64,000 nt of DNA from Azoarcus olearius (GTDB lineage Bacteria; Pseudomonadota; Gammaproteobacteria; Burkholderiales; Rhodocyclaceae). The notes under the pieces are model-generated. The model did no database searches and was not told the DNA's origin. It saw only the letters and a program-made list of their open reading frames with translations. Positions 18,801 through 28,565 of the stretch are shown here, in pieces; the first letter of the stretch is position 1, and each line of letters begins with the position of its first letter. Made by a program: the position numbers and the translations under genes. The DNA is taken from positions 434,001-498,000 of the forward strand of contig NZ_CP016210.1 of assembly GCF_001682385.1 (NCBI RefSeq), read 5' to 3'.

Positions 18801-19475
18801 TTAGCGCAGGTTGCGCTGCAGGATGTTGGAGAACTCTTCCATGAAGCTCTCGAAGCGGATGCCGATGCGGTCGATGTCGTGCGCGAAGCGGTTGTAGGCG
18901 ACCACCGCGGGGATCGCCGCGAACAGGCCGATCGCGGTCGCCACCAGCGCTTCGGCAATGCCGGGGGCAACCTGGGTGAGGGTGGCGGTGCCGACATTCG
19001 ACAGGCCGCGGAAGGCATTCATGATCCCCCACACGGTGCCGAACAGGCCGATGTAGGGCGATACCGAGCCGACCGATGCGAGGAAGGCGAGGTGGGCTTC
19101 GAGGTCGTCCACCTCGCGCTGGAAGGTGGCGCGCATGGCACGGCGGGCGCCGTCGATGGTGGCGCCGTGGTCGTGGCTCTTGGCCCGCAGCTTGTTGTAT
19201 TCGCGGTAGCCGGATTCGAAGATGCGTTCCATGCCGCCGGTGTGGTGGCGCGCCGCGGAGGCGGACTGGAACAGCGCGTTGAGGTCGCCGCCGCTCCAGA
19301 AGTCGCGTTCGAATTCGGTGGTCTTGCTGCGCGCCGCGCGGATCTGAAACCACTTGCGGAAGATCCAGTACCAGGACATCACGGACAGGCCGGCCAGCAT
19401 GGCCATGACGAGCTGGACGAGGACGCTGGCCTGGGTGATCAGGCTGATGATGGAAAGGTCGTGGGAGACAGTCAT
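18801..19475 (-). CDS. tolQ: Tol-Pal system protein TolQ
   Basis: A 224-residue MotA/TolQ/ExbB-family protein with three membrane segments (about residues 15-35, 130-155 and 165-190). The conserved LGLFGTVWGIMNAFRGL-type region (here starting YIGLFGTVWG) and the GIAEALVATAIGLFAAIP segment are present. It forms the proton-conducting stator with TolR. The ATG at 19475 overlaps the ybgC stop (ATGA) and aligns with the family start MTVSHDLSI. Confidence 0.96.
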   Translation of the reverse strand: MTVSHDLSIISLITQASVLVQLVMAMLAGLSVMSWYWIFRKWFQIRAARSKTTEFERDFWSGGDLNALFQSASAARHHTGGMERIFESGYREYNKLRAKSHDHGATIDGARRAMRATFQREVDDLEAHLAFLASVGSVSPYIGLFGTVWGIMNAFRGLSNVGTATLTQVAPGIAEALVATAIGLFAAIPAVVAYNRFAHDIDRIGIRFESFMEEFSNILQRNLR

Positions 19476-19939
19476 GCTGGTTGGGGCGGTTCGGGTTGGG
19501 GGGAAGGCAGGACGTGTTCGAATTGTTCGCGGATCTCGGCGGGCATCGCCACCGGGCGGTTGCGCACCAGGTCCACGCAGGCGATCACCACGCGGGCGTC
19601 GAACAGGCATACGCCGTTGCGCAGCACCTGCTGACGGAACGCAAGGCTTGCGCGGCCCAGGGTCTCAATGACGGACCTCAGCTCTAACGCATCATCGAGC
19701 AAGGCGGGTGACATGTATTCGGCGTGCACCGACTTGACCACGAAGACCAGGCCGCGCTCGGCGCGCAGGCGCTGTTGTTCGAAACCGAGCGCGCGCAGCC
19801 ATTCGGTGCGGGCGCGTTCGCAGTAGCGCAGGTAGTTGGCGTAGTAGACGATGCCGGCGGCGTCGGTGTCCTCGTAATAGACGCGGAGCGGGAGGACGAA
19901 GGCGTCGCCTGCGGGCTCTGGGCGGGAGCGGGTTTGCAT
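19472..19939 (-). CDS. ybgC: Tol-Pal system-associated acyl-CoA thioesterase YbgC
   Basis: A 155-residue hotdog-fold thioesterase. The active-site segment YYEDTDAAGIVYYANYLRYCERARTEW, split here into its DTDAAG Asp motif and the YANYL helix, matches the YbgC/4-hydroxybenzoyl-CoA thioesterase family. It is the first gene of the tol-pal operon, as in E. coli, and probably acts on acyl-CoA or acyl-ACP in phospholipid metabolism. It is divergent from the STAS gene at 20141, with a 201-base intergenic gap in which I see no clear conserved element beyond a short hairpin near 20120-20135. Confidence 0.93.
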   Translation of the reverse strand: MQTRSRPEPAGDAFVLPLRVYYEDTDAAGIVYYANYLRYCERARTEWLRALGFEQQRLRAERGLVFVVKSVHAEYMSPALLDDALELRSVIETLGRASLAFRQQVLRNGVCLFDARVVIACVDLVRNRPVAMPAEIREQFEHVLPSPQPEPPQPA

Positions 19940-20140
19940 CGCAGCATTTTACCGGGGTCCGCGCCGATGCGTCAGGTCGGTCGGTCCGAAACGCGTCCGA
20001 AGGCAACGATTCCTTACACCCCGAAGTGGGCGCAAGCCCTTTGCTGGCGCCCCTTGGCGCATCATCGGCTGGCGGTGGAAGTGCTATCCTTGCCCATCCC
20101 CTTATTCAGTGCCCCTCTCTTTCGCGGGGCGAAAAACAGC

Positions 20141-21310
20141 GTGGCGCTTCCTTTCTTCGGCAAGAAAACTCCCCCGGCGACGCCGGACCGGGCTGCGCCC
20201 GGCGGCGGAGATGTGCCGAAGGCGCCGCAGCCGGCGCCGACGGAGCTTTCCAGTCTCGATTTCTCGCGGGGCGACGCCAACCGTGCGTTGGCGCAGTTCG
20301 CCGGCATGGTGGAAGTCCAGGAGGTCGAGACCGGCATCGGCGCGGTGTTCGAGGAAGCGGCGGTGCTGTATGCCAATGGCGCCGACGCCGAGGCGGAGAA
20401 GGTGCTGGTCGCGGTGCTCGACGAACCGGGCAGCGTCACCGGCGAAGGGCTGTGGATGATGCTGCTCGACCTCTACCGCCTTACCGGCCAGCGGCAGAAG
20501 TTCGAGTCGCGCGTGCTCGACTACGCCACCCGCTTCGAACGCTCTCCGCCGCCCTGGTACGACCTTTCCGCCGGCGAGCGCCGGCGAAGCGACAGCGTGC
20601 CGCTGGTGACGCTGTCCGGTGCCCTCAACGCGCAGTCGGCGGCCCAGTTCCAGCAGATCGGCATCATCGGCCGCAAGAGCGGCGCGGTGCGGATCGATCT
20701 TGCACGCGTGCGCGGGGCGGATGATGCCGGCTGCGCGTTGCTGCGCCAGGTGTTTGCCCAGCTGGCGGCGGATCGCGTCAAGGTGTCGCTGCTCAACGGC
20801 GGCGGCCTTGCCGATACGTTGTCGGCGCAGATCGAAGCGGGTCGCGCCGAGCAGCGCGACACCTGGCTGCTCGTGCTCGAACTGCTGCAGTACACCGCCG
20901 ATTGCGAGCGCTTCGAGCAGCTCGCGATCGACTACGCGGTGACGTTCGAGGAGTCGCCGCCGTCGTGGGAGAAGAAGGCGTCCGCGGCGGCGGCCGCGCC
21001 GGTTGCCGAACCGAGCGCGCCGCTCGTCGGCGCCAAGGGTGAGTTCGTGCTCGATGGCGAGCTGGGCGGCGCCTCCAACGACATCCTGCGCAAACTCGCC
21101 GCGCATGCGGCGGAGCGCAAGTCGGTGGTGGTCGAATGCAGCCGGCTGCGCCGTATCGATTTCGTCTGCGCCGGCACGCTGTTCAACATCATCGCCACGC
21201 TGCAGGCCCAGGGCAGGGTGGTCGAGCTTCGCGGCGTCAATGCGATGGTCGGCGCGCTGCTGCGCGTCATGAGCGTGGATCAGGTCGCGCAGGTTACCCT
21301 GCGCGCATAA
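20141..21310 (+). CDS. Double-STAS protein with duplicated helical motif
   Basis: A 389-residue protein starting at GTG 20141 (MALPFFGKK), chosen because the similarity to a basic amphipathic start is lost upstream; the start is not certain. Two STAS-like domains are seen, about residues 150-245 and 300-389. Each half also has a helical hairpin ending in a very similar sequence: [19 protein letters not shown] (about 125-145) and [19 protein letters not shown] (about 260-280). This shows internal duplication. It sits 31 bases before hslV in the same orientation. The function is unknown; STAS domains usually bind partner proteins or nucleotides. Confidence 0.75.
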   Translation: MALPFFGKKTPPATPDRAAPGGGDVPKAPQPAPTELSSLDFSRGDANRALAQFAGMVEVQEVETGIGAVFEEAAVLYANGADAEAEKVLVAVLDEPGSVTGEGLWMMLLDLYRLTGQRQKFESRVLDYATRFERSPPPWYDLSAGERRRSDSVPLVTLSGALNAQSAAQFQQIGIIGRKSGAVRIDLARVRGADDAGCALLRQVFAQLAADRVKVSLLNGGGLADTLSAQIEAGRAEQRDTWLLVLELLQYTADCERFEQLAIDYAVTFEESPPSWEKKASAAAAAPVAEPSAPLVGAKGEFVLDGELGGASNDILRKLAAHAAERKSVVVECSRLRRIDFVCAGTLFNIIATLQAQGRVVELRGVNAMVGALLRVMSVDQVAQVTLRA

Positions 21311-21341
21311 GGCTGCGGCCTCTTCCTTGCGGGAATCGGAC

Positions 21342-21878
21342 ATGGAACAGTATCACGGCACCACCATCCTCTCGGTGCGCCGCGGCAACAGCGTCGCGCT
21401 CGGTGGCGACGGGCAGGTCACGCTCGGCAACATCGTCGTCAAGGCGTCGGCGCGCAAGGTGCGCACGCTCTACCAGGGCCAGATCCTGGCCGGCTTCGCG
21501 GGCGGTACGGCCGATGCCTTCACGCTGTTCGAACGCTTCGAGGCCAAGCTCGACAAGCACCAGGGCAACCTGCTGCGCAGCGCGGTGGAACTCGCCAAGG
21601 ACTGGCGCACCGACCGCATGCTGCGCCGGCTCGAAGCCATGCTGGCGGTGGCCGACCGCGAGCATTCGCTGATTATCACCGGCAATGGCGACGTGCTGGA
21701 GCCCGAGCAGGGCATCGTCGCCATCGGTAGCGGCGGGGCCTATGCCCAGTCGGCCGCGCGGGCATTGATCGAAAACACCGAGCTGTCGCCGCGCGACGTG
21801 ATCGCCAAGTCGCTCGCCATCGCCGGCGACCTCTGCATCTACACCAACCAGTGCCACACGATCGAAGTGCTGGACTGA
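21342..21878 (+). CDS. hslV: ATP-dependent protease proteolytic subunit HslV
   Basis: A 178-residue HslV. Cleavage after the short propeptide MEQYHG would expose the catalytic Thr (T7, followed by TILSVRRG), the N-terminal nucleophile of the proteasome fold. The [14 protein letters not shown] and sodium-binding-type C-terminal segments are typical. It forms a double hexameric ring activated by HslU, encoded 34 bases downstream. The ATG at 21342 is preferred to the one at 21327, which gives an unusual longer propeptide. Confidence 0.96.
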   Translation: MEQYHGTTILSVRRGNSVALGGDGQVTLGNIVVKASARKVRTLYQGQILAGFAGGTADAFTLFERFEAKLDKHQGNLLRSAVELAKDWRTDRMLRRLEAMLAVADREHSLIITGNGDVLEPEQGIVAIGSGGAYAQSAARALIENTELSPRDVIAKSLAIAGDLCIYTNQCHTIEVLD

Positions 21879-21912
21879 GCGCGCCGTCGTAACCCGTTTC
21901 GAGCGAACCGCC

Positions 21913-23244
21913 ATGACCCAGATGACCCCGCCGGAGATCGTCTCCGAACTCGACAAGCACATCGTCGGCCAGGCCCGCGCCAAGAAGGCCGTGGCGATCG
22001 CGCTGCGCAACCGCTGGCGCCGTGCGCGCATCGACGAGCCGCTGCGCAGCGAGATCACGCCCAAGAACATCCTGATGATCGGCCCCACCGGGGTCGGCAA
22101 GACCGAGATTGCCCGCCGCCTGGCACGGCTCGCCAACGCGCCCTTCATCAAGGTCGAGGCCACCAAGTTCACCGAAGTGGGTTACGTCGGGCGCGACGTG
22201 GACACCATCATCCGCGACCTCGTCGAAATCGCGATCAAGGATGGCCGCGAGCGGGCGATGCGTGTGGTGCGCGACCGTGCCCTCGACGCTGCCGAGGACC
22301 GCGTGCTCGATGCGCTGCTGCCGCCGGCCCGCCCGGTCGGGTTCTCCGAACCGGCCCAGCCGCAGGATTCCGCCACGCGGCAGAAATTCCGCAAGAAGCT
22401 GCGCGAAGGCGAGCTGGACGACAAGGAAGTGGAGATCGAGGTCGCAAGTGCGCCGATGCAGGCCGAAATCTTCGCCCCGCCCGGCATGGAAGAGCTGACG
22501 CAGCAGATTCAGGGCATGTTCCAGAACCTGGGCAACAGCCGAAAGAAACTGCGCAAGCTGCCGATCCGCGAGGCACTCAAGCTGCTGGCCGATGAGGAAG
22601 CGGCGCGCCTGATCAACGACGAGGAAGTGAAGACCGAAGCGTTGCGGGCGGTGGAGCAGAACGGCATCGTCTTTCTCGACGAGGTCGACAAGATCGCCGC
22701 CCGGGCCGACGCCCACGGGGCCGACGTGTCGCGCCAGGGCGTGCAGCGCGACCTGCTGCCGCTGGTGGAAGGCACCACGATCTCGACCAAGTACGGCATG
22801 ATCAAGACCGATCACATCCTGTTCATCGCCAGTGGCGCCTTCCATCTCTCCAAGCCGAGCGACCTGATCCCGGAGCTGCAGGGGCGCTTCCCGATCCGCG
22901 TGGAGCTGGAGTCGCTGTCGGTGGAAGACTTCGAGCGCATCCTGACCAGCACCGATGCCTGCCTGACGCGCCAGTACGAGGCCCTGCTGGCCACCGACGG
23001 CGTGACCCTGAGCTTCACGCCCGAGGGCATCCGGCGGCTGGCCGAGATTGCTTACCAGGTCAACGAGAAGACCGAGAACATCGGCGCGCGCCGGCTCTAC
23101 ACGGTGATGGAGAAACTGCTCGAAGAGGTCTCCTTCGAGGCCGGCAAGGTCGGCGTCGACAAGCTCACGGTCGATGCGGCCTACGTGGACACCCGTCTCG
23201 AAGTCCTCGCGCAGCGCGAGGATCTCGCGCGCTACGTGCTCTGA
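21913..23244 (+). CDS. hslU: ATP-dependent protease ATPase subunit HslU
   Basis: A 443-residue AAA+ unfoldase. Walker A is GPTGVGKTE (about residues 57-65), Walker B is [11 protein letters not shown], the sensor-2 arginine is in [10 protein letters not shown], and an intermediate I domain separates the two. The C-terminal residues LARYVL correspond to the tail that inserts between HslV subunits to open the protease. Length equals that of E. coli HslU. It probably shares the hslV transcript and responds to heat stress in related species, although no sigma-32 promoter was identified here. Confidence 0.97.
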   Translation: MTQMTPPEIVSELDKHIVGQARAKKAVAIALRNRWRRARIDEPLRSEITPKNILMIGPTGVGKTEIARRLARLANAPFIKVEATKFTEVGYVGRDVDTIIRDLVEIAIKDGRERAMRVVRDRALDAAEDRVLDALLPPARPVGFSEPAQPQDSATRQKFRKKLREGELDDKEVEIEVASAPMQAEIFAPPGMEELTQQIQGMFQNLGNSRKKLRKLPIREALKLLADEEAARLINDEEVKTEALRAVEQNGIVFLDEVDKIAARADAHGADVSRQGVQRDLLPLVEGTTISTKYGMIKTDHILFIASGAFHLSKPSDLIPELQGRFPIRVELESLSVEDFERILTSTDACLTRQYEALLATDGVTLSFTPEGIRRLAEIAYQVNEKTENIGARRLYTVMEKLLEEVSFEAGKVGVDKLTVDAAYVDTRLEVLAQREDLARYVL

Positions 23245-23345
23245 GTTTCGCCCGCCTTTCCGGCCCTTCTTCCCGTGCCCGCCCCGGCCCGTAGCGGCGC
23301 GATCCGTTGCGGGGCCGGGGTGCGGCCGCCATTCATGATGTCTTC

Positions 23346-24218
23346 ATGCTGACCCGTATCGTCGCGATCCTGTTTCCGCTGTTCGCCATCACCGCGGCGG
23401 GCTTCTTCATCGGCCGCCGCCTGAAGCCCGATCTATCGCACGCGAACCGGCTCAACATGGACGTGTTCGTGCCGGCGCTGGTGTTCGCGGCACTCGCCAA
23501 CCGCGAGTTCCGTATTGGTGAATACCTGCCGTTGCTGGGGCTCACGCTCGCGCTGGTGGCGGGCTCCGGCCTTGTCGGCTGGGTGGCTGCGCGGGCGCTG
23601 AAGGTCGAACCGCGCACCCTGGTGCCGCCGCTGATGTTCAACAACTGCGGCAACCTCGGCCTGCCGCTGGCGGTGCTTGCCTTCGGCGACGCGGCGTTGA
23701 TGCCGGCGGTGGTGATGTTCATGGTGTCCAACCTGCTGCACTTTTCGTTCGGCGCCTGGCTGCTGGATCACCGTGCGCGGCTGGTCAACCTGTGGCGGGT
23801 GCCCTCGGTGGCCGCCACCTTCGCCGGTCTTGCGGTCGGCATCGCCGGCATCGAGGTGTGGCCGCCGCTGATGACCGCGATCAAGATGGTGGGCGATATC
23901 TCGATTCCGTTGATGCTGTTTGCGCTCGGCGTGCGGCTGACCGATGCGCGGCTGACCTCGGTCGGCCTCGGCGTCTTCGTCGCGCTGTTGCGGCCGCTCA
24001 GCGGCATGGCGCTGGTGTGGGTGCTGCTGCAACTGGTGCCGCTGCCGCCACGCGAAGCGGCGCTGTTGCTGGTGTTTGGCGCGCTGCCGCCGGCGGTGCT
24101 GAACTACATCTTCGCCGAACGCTACCGCCAGGAGCCCGAGAAAGTGGCGTCCATGGTGCTCATCGGCAACCTCGCCGCGGTGCTGTTCCTGCCGCTGGCA
24201 CTGGCGCTGGCGCTGTAG
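23346..24218 (+). CDS. AEC family (auxin efflux carrier-type) transporter
   Basis: A 290-residue membrane protein with about ten hydrophobic segments in two halves. The LMFNNCGNLGLPL segment is the conserved crossover motif of the AEC/BASS-like fold. Bacterial members export or import malonate, malate or amino acids; the substrate cannot be told here. The ATG at 23346 (MLTRIVAI) starts directly at the first membrane helix. It lies 101 bases after hslU and converges on the diguanylate cyclase gene. Confidence 0.88.
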   Translation: MLTRIVAILFPLFAITAAGFFIGRRLKPDLSHANRLNMDVFVPALVFAALANREFRIGEYLPLLGLTLALVAGSGLVGWVAARALKVEPRTLVPPLMFNNCGNLGLPLAVLAFGDAALMPAVVMFMVSNLLHFSFGAWLLDHRARLVNLWRVPSVAATFAGLAVGIAGIEVWPPLMTAIKMVGDISIPLMLFALGVRLTDARLTSVGLGVFVALLRPLSGMALVWVLLQLVPLPPREAALLLVFGALPPAVLNYIFAERYRQEPEKVASMVLIGNLAAVLFLPLALALAL

Positions 24219-24221
24219 TTC

Positions 24222-26165
24222 TCAATATGTGCTGCGCGGCGTCGCCCCGGCGCTGCGGCCGCTCGCCACCGTCGTCAGTCCGCGCCCGGTGCGCTTGCTG
24301 CGGTACATCGCGGTGTCGGCCGCGCCGAGCAGGTCGGCGAAGTTGTCGCCGTGATCGGGGTGCAGCGCGATGCCGACGCTGGCGGTGACCAGCCAGTTGT
24401 GGCCGGCCGCCGTGAGCGGCACGGTCAGCGCGTGCGAGATGCGTACCGCCGCGGTGCGGACTTCGGCTTCGCCCGCCGGCTCGCCGAGCAGGATCACGAA
24501 CTCGTCGCCGCCCAGCCGGGCGACGGTGTCGCTGTCGCGCACGACATGGCGCAGGCGGGTGGCGAGCTGGGCGAGCACTTCATCTCCCACGGCATGACCG
24601 GCGCTGTCGTTGATTTCCTTGAAGCCGTCGAGGTCGAGCACCATCACCGCCGCGTGGCCGTTGTGACGGCGTGCGGCGGCGAGGGTGAGTTCGGCGCGCG
24701 CTTCGAGCAGGCGGCGATTGGGCAGTCCGGTCAGCGGGTCGTAGAACGCCAGCCGTGCCACCTCCGCCTCGACCTCCTTGCGCGCATCGATGTTGGAGAT
24801 CTGCGCGAACAGACAGCCGAGGTAGGGGTGGTCGAGGTGGTTGCCGAGCCGCATCGAGATCCAGCGCGGCGGACCACCGCTGTCGTCCGGGACGCGGCAC
24901 TCGATCACCACCGGTTCGCGGCGTTCGATGCACTGGCGCACGGCGCGCTCGACATCGAGCGCGTCTTCTTCGGCCACCTTGCGCCACAGCGGCTCACCTT
25001 CCCATTCCCGCGGCGGAAGTCCGGTGATGCGTTGCGCGGCGTTGTCGGCTTCGCGCACCCGGCCGCCGGCGTCGAGTTCGAGGATGCAGTCCGAACCCAG
25101 TCGCACCAGGGCCTGATGGCGGACCACCCGGCGCGCATGCTGCATGGCCAGGTGGCTGACCAGGCCCGCGAGCAGCGCACCCGCGGCCAGCAGCCCGAAC
25201 AGCACCGTATCCGCCAGCGGGCGCGCCGCCGGTTCGGTGGGCTGGAAACGCAACTGCCAGCGCCGGCCGCCGAAACTCTCCTCGCGCGTGACGGTGCGTG
25301 GGTCGCTGTCGACGCCGGGCGGCGTGTTGTCTGCGTACAGCGGTGTCGCAGTGTCGATGGCCGCCTCGGTTGCGCCAAGGTCGGTGATCCGAAGATGGAA
25401 CTGCTTGCGCAGGCTCGGCGAGATCGCCGCGTTGACCATCTCGTTGACCAGGAAGGAGGCCGCGACCGTGTCGCGGGTGTCGGCGGCGCTGGCGGTGGTG
25501 TCGGCGACATTGCGCAAGGGCGCCAGGATCAGGATCGCGAGCACGCCCGGCGCCTGCTGCAGCTGGATCGGCGGCGTGGCGGCGAAGCCGTGCTGCAGCG
25601 CGTGCTCCACAGTGACCCGGCGCACCTCGCTGGTGCCGAGGTCGTAGCCCAGCGAACGCTGGTTGCCGCTCGGCGGCTGGATCATCTCGACCACGTGGTA
25701 GCGCTCGCGAATGCCGTCCGGGTAGATGTCGAAGCGGTTGTAGATCGGGTCGTGGGCGCTGTATTCGCGCCGGATGCGTTGCACGTAGGCGGCCCGGTCG
25801 CGCTCCTCCACCGCACGGTTGAAGGCGAAGGCGCGCAAGCCGGGCAGGCTCTGCGGGGCCGACAGGGCGCGCACGTAGCGGGCGAATTCGTCCGGGTCGA
25901 AACGCTCCGAGGCGAGCCAGGTGGCGCGCAGGGCGAGGAGGGCGTTGCGGTAGTGCGCGGTCTGCTGCATCAGCGACAGCGTGGCCTGGTCCGCGATGCG
26001 GGCGAATTCGGCAGTGGCCTGGCGCTGCTCGAAGGCGCGGTACTGGCGCCACGCGGCCCATTCGATACTGACCACCAGCACGACGACGGCGATCGTTACG
26101 AGGAAACCACGCGCGGCGGGGCTGGCGTCGCGGCCGATCAGGGGCTGGCGCGGCGGAAAACTCAT
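24222..26165 (-). CDS. CHASE-PAS-GGDEF diguanylate cyclase
   Basis: A 647-residue sensor enzyme. TM1 at about residues 17-38 is followed by a periplasmic CHASE domain (about 60-270; FNRAVEERDR, YDLGTSEVRR), TM2 at about 320-340, a PAS domain (about 360-470) and a GGDEF domain (about 480-640). The catalytic motif GGDEF is intact and preceded at five residues by the RxxD inhibitory site (RDSD), so product feedback is expected. There is no EAL domain. It would make c-di-GMP in response to a periplasmic ligand. The start at 26165 (MSFPPRQ) follows the family layout; the 252-base upstream gap (26166-26417) holds no gene I can support. Confidence 0.9.
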   Translation of the reverse strand: MSFPPRQPLIGRDASPAARGFLVTIAVVVLVVSIEWAAWRQYRAFEQRQATAEFARIADQATLSLMQQTAHYRNALLALRATWLASERFDPDEFARYVRALSAPQSLPGLRAFAFNRAVEERDRAAYVQRIRREYSAHDPIYNRFDIYPDGIRERYHVVEMIQPPSGNQRSLGYDLGTSEVRRVTVEHALQHGFAATPPIQLQQAPGVLAILILAPLRNVADTTASAADTRDTVAASFLVNEMVNAAISPSLRKQFHLRITDLGATEAAIDTATPLYADNTPPGVDSDPRTVTREESFGGRRWQLRFQPTEPAARPLADTVLFGLLAAGALLAGLVSHLAMQHARRVVRHQALVRLGSDCILELDAGGRVREADNAAQRITGLPPREWEGEPLWRKVAEEDALDVERAVRQCIERREPVVIECRVPDDSGGPPRWISMRLGNHLDHPYLGCLFAQISNIDARKEVEAEVARLAFYDPLTGLPNRRLLEARAELTLAAARRHNGHAAVMVLDLDGFKEINDSAGHAVGDEVLAQLATRLRHVVRDSDTVARLGGDEFVILLGEPAGEAEVRTAAVRISHALTVPLTAAGHNWLVTASVGIALHPDHGDNFADLLGAADTAMYRSKRTGRGLTTVASGRSAGATPRSTY

Positions 26166-26417
26166 TCTTGTTCGCTCCCTTTGCCGGCGCCGCGGCCGGC
26201 GCTTCGCTTGGTGACCGCCGTGCGCGCCGATGGCGCGGCGGACCTTCTTCCGCAATGACCGTCCGCCGTCGCACGCGGCGCACACCCGTCCCGTGCCATG
26301 CCGGTCACGCGGGTTCGGGCTGGCCCCGGGTCATGACGGGGCGATAGGTTCTGCGGTGGACCTTAGCAGAGCCGGACGCGTCCGGGTGTCCGTGTGGCCG
26401 GTCGGCAACGCCGCCGG

Positions 26418-26822
<405 letters not shown>

Positions 26823-26871
26823 GATGCGGGAACTGCCGCGCCCGGCCTTGACGCCGGGCGCAGCGGGATCG

Positions 26872-28158
26872 TCAGCCGATCATGCCGGCGCCGACGGTGT
26901 TGTTGGTGCTTTCGTCGATGATGATGAAAGCGCCGGTGGCACGGTTGTCGGCGTAGGCGTCGGCCACGATGGGCTGGGCCAGCTTCAGCGTGAGACGGGC
27001 GATGTCGTTCATCGCCAGGCTGGTGGCCGGCTCCTGCTCCAGCGTGTTCACATCGAGGCGGTAGTCGATCTTGGCGACCTTGGCCTTGGCCTCGCGGGTG
27101 GTGTGGCGCACGAGGTAGGTGCGGGCGGTGGACATCGGCGTCTCCGACAGCCAGCAGACGGTGGCGTCGATCTGCTTGACCGCTTCCGGCGCTTCGGCCG
27201 ACTTGACGATCATGTCGCCGCGCGAGATGTCGATCTCGTCTTCCAGCAGCAGGGTCACCGACTGCTCGTGGATCGCGCGCTGCAGCTTCTCGCCGCCGAG
27301 TTCGATCGCCTTGACCTTGCTGGTGGCGCCGGAAGGCAGCACCGTGATGGCGTCGCCGACCGCGACTTCGCCCGACTCCACCCGGCCCATGAAGCCGCGG
27401 TAGTCGTGCAGTTCGGGGTTGGCGGAATCTTGCGGGCGGCACACGAACTGCACCGGGAAGCGGAAGTTCTCGGCGGTTTCGGTGTGGGCGGCGGGCGCGG
27501 CTTCGAGGATTTCGAGCAGCGTCGGGCCGTCGTACCAGCCGAGGCGGTCGCCGCGGTCGACGATCATGTCGCCGGCCAGCGCCGAGATCGGGATGAAGCG
27601 CACGTCCTTGATGCCGAGCTTGTCGGCGAAGGCGAGGTAGTCGGCGCGGATTTGCTCGAACACCTTCTGGTCGTAATCGACCAGGTCCATCTTGTTCACC
27701 GCCACCAGCAGGTGCGGAATGCCGACCAGGCTGGCGAGGTAGGAGTGGCGGCGGGTCTGGGTGAGCACGCCGCGACGCGCGTCGACCAGGATGATGGCCA
27801 GGTTGGCGGTGGAGGCCGCGGTGACCATGTTGCGGGTGTACTGCTCGTGGCCCGGCGCGTCGGCGATGATGTATTTGCGGGTGCCGGTGGAGAAGTAGCG
27901 GTAGGCGACGTCGATGGTGATGCCCTGCTCGCGCTCGGCCTGCAGGCCGTCGGTGAGCAGCGAGAGGTCGACCGCGCTCATGCCGCGCTTGGCCGAGGTC
28001 TTCTCGATGGCGTTCATGGTGTCGGCGAGGATGGCCTTGGTGTCGAACAGCAGGCGGCCGATCAGCGTGCTCTTGCCGTCATCCACGCTGCCGCAGGTGA
28101 GGAAGCGCAGCAGGCCGTTGTCGATTTCGGGCAGTTGTTCAGGGGCGGACATGTTCAT
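26872..28158 (-). CDS. cysN: Sulfate adenylyltransferase subunit 1 CysN (GTPase)
   Basis: A 428-residue translational-GTPase-fold protein. G motifs: GSVDDGKSTLIGRLL (P-loop, about residues 22-36), DAPGHEQYTRNM (G3) and NKMDLVDY (G4), followed by two beta-barrel domains. With CysD it makes APS from sulfate and ATP, GTP hydrolysis driving the reaction. There is no APS kinase (CysC) fusion, in line with a CysH of the APS-reductase type encoded upstream. It is separated from cysD by an unusually long 407-base gap that holds two inverted repeats. Confidence 0.95.
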   Translation of the reverse strand: MNMSAPEQLPEIDNGLLRFLTCGSVDDGKSTLIGRLLFDTKAILADTMNAIEKTSAKRGMSAVDLSLLTDGLQAEREQGITIDVAYRYFSTGTRKYIIADAPGHEQYTRNMVTAASTANLAIILVDARRGVLTQTRRHSYLASLVGIPHLLVAVNKMDLVDYDQKVFEQIRADYLAFADKLGIKDVRFIPISALAGDMIVDRGDRLGWYDGPTLLEILEAAPAAHTETAENFRFPVQFVCRPQDSANPELHDYRGFMGRVESGEVAVGDAITVLPSGATSKVKAIELGGEKLQRAIHEQSVTLLLEDEIDISRGDMIVKSAEAPEAVKQIDATVCWLSETPMSTARTYLVRHTTREAKAKVAKIDYRLDVNTLEQEPATSLAMNDIARLTLKLAQPIVADAYADNRATGAFIIIDESTNNTVGAGMIG

Positions 28159-28245
28159 CGTTCCTTCGATTTCTTTCGAGAATTCGGTGCTGCTTTGCTA
28201 ATCGGTTGCTTCGTTCGCTTGGCGTTTTGATCCGCCGGCGCCACC

Positions 28246-28318
28246 GGGGTATTTCTTCTGCAGGCTGTGGAACTCACCCTGCGGGCTCGGCAGTCCTCGC
28301 CCGCGCCAGAAATACCCC
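28246..28318 (+). repeat. Structured repeat copy 1, in the cysD-cysN gap
   Basis: A 73-base unit bounded by GGGGTATTT (28246-28254) and its exact inverse AAATACCCC (28310-28318). The core at 28265-28302 starts CTGTGGAACTCACCC. Its inverse recurs as copy 2. Short, bounded by inverted ends and non-coding, it resembles a REP or miniature element; the core resembles intergenic repeats I recall from other Betaproteobacteria, though this was not checked. Confidence 0.7.
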
Positions 28319-28428
28319 GATGTCCCCGGCTACCGTTGGTGCTGCTCGAAGGCAGGAAAAACCGTGAAGCTTCCCTGGGTGCTGCCTTTCGCTGTTACGG
28401 CCTTTGATCAACCCTCAGCGGGATGAGC

Positions 28429-28504
28429 GGGGTGTTTGTGGAGGGGGGCGAGGACTGTCTGAGCCCGAAGGGCGAGTTCCGCAGCCCCCCGGAACAAATA
28501 CCCC
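28429..28504 (-). repeat. Structured repeat copy 2, inverted relative to copy 1
   Basis: A 76-base unit bounded by GGGGTGTTT (28429-28437) and AAATACCCC (28496-28504). The core at 28446-28484, read on the minus strand, begins CTGCGGAACTCGCCC and matches the core of copy 1 at most positions over 38-39 bases. The two copies face each other across 110 bases, so the 28246-28504 region could fold into one long hairpin in the cysD-cysN transcript. Confidence 0.7.
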
Positions 28505-28565
28505 GCGCAACGCCCAATCCGAATCCCCGGTTTTCAACCCACAAACAACCGACCCACCCAAAAAA

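Noticed and set aside
20120-20140. TTTCGC/GCGAAA hairpin before the double-STAS gene as a terminator or riboswitch
   Set aside because: The stem is short, has a two-base loop and no T tract, and no conserved aptamer was seen.
28319-28428. A gene in the 110 bases between the two inverted elements in the cysD-cysN gap
   Set aside because: No start codon with a ribosome binding site and no frame with normal codon bias were found.
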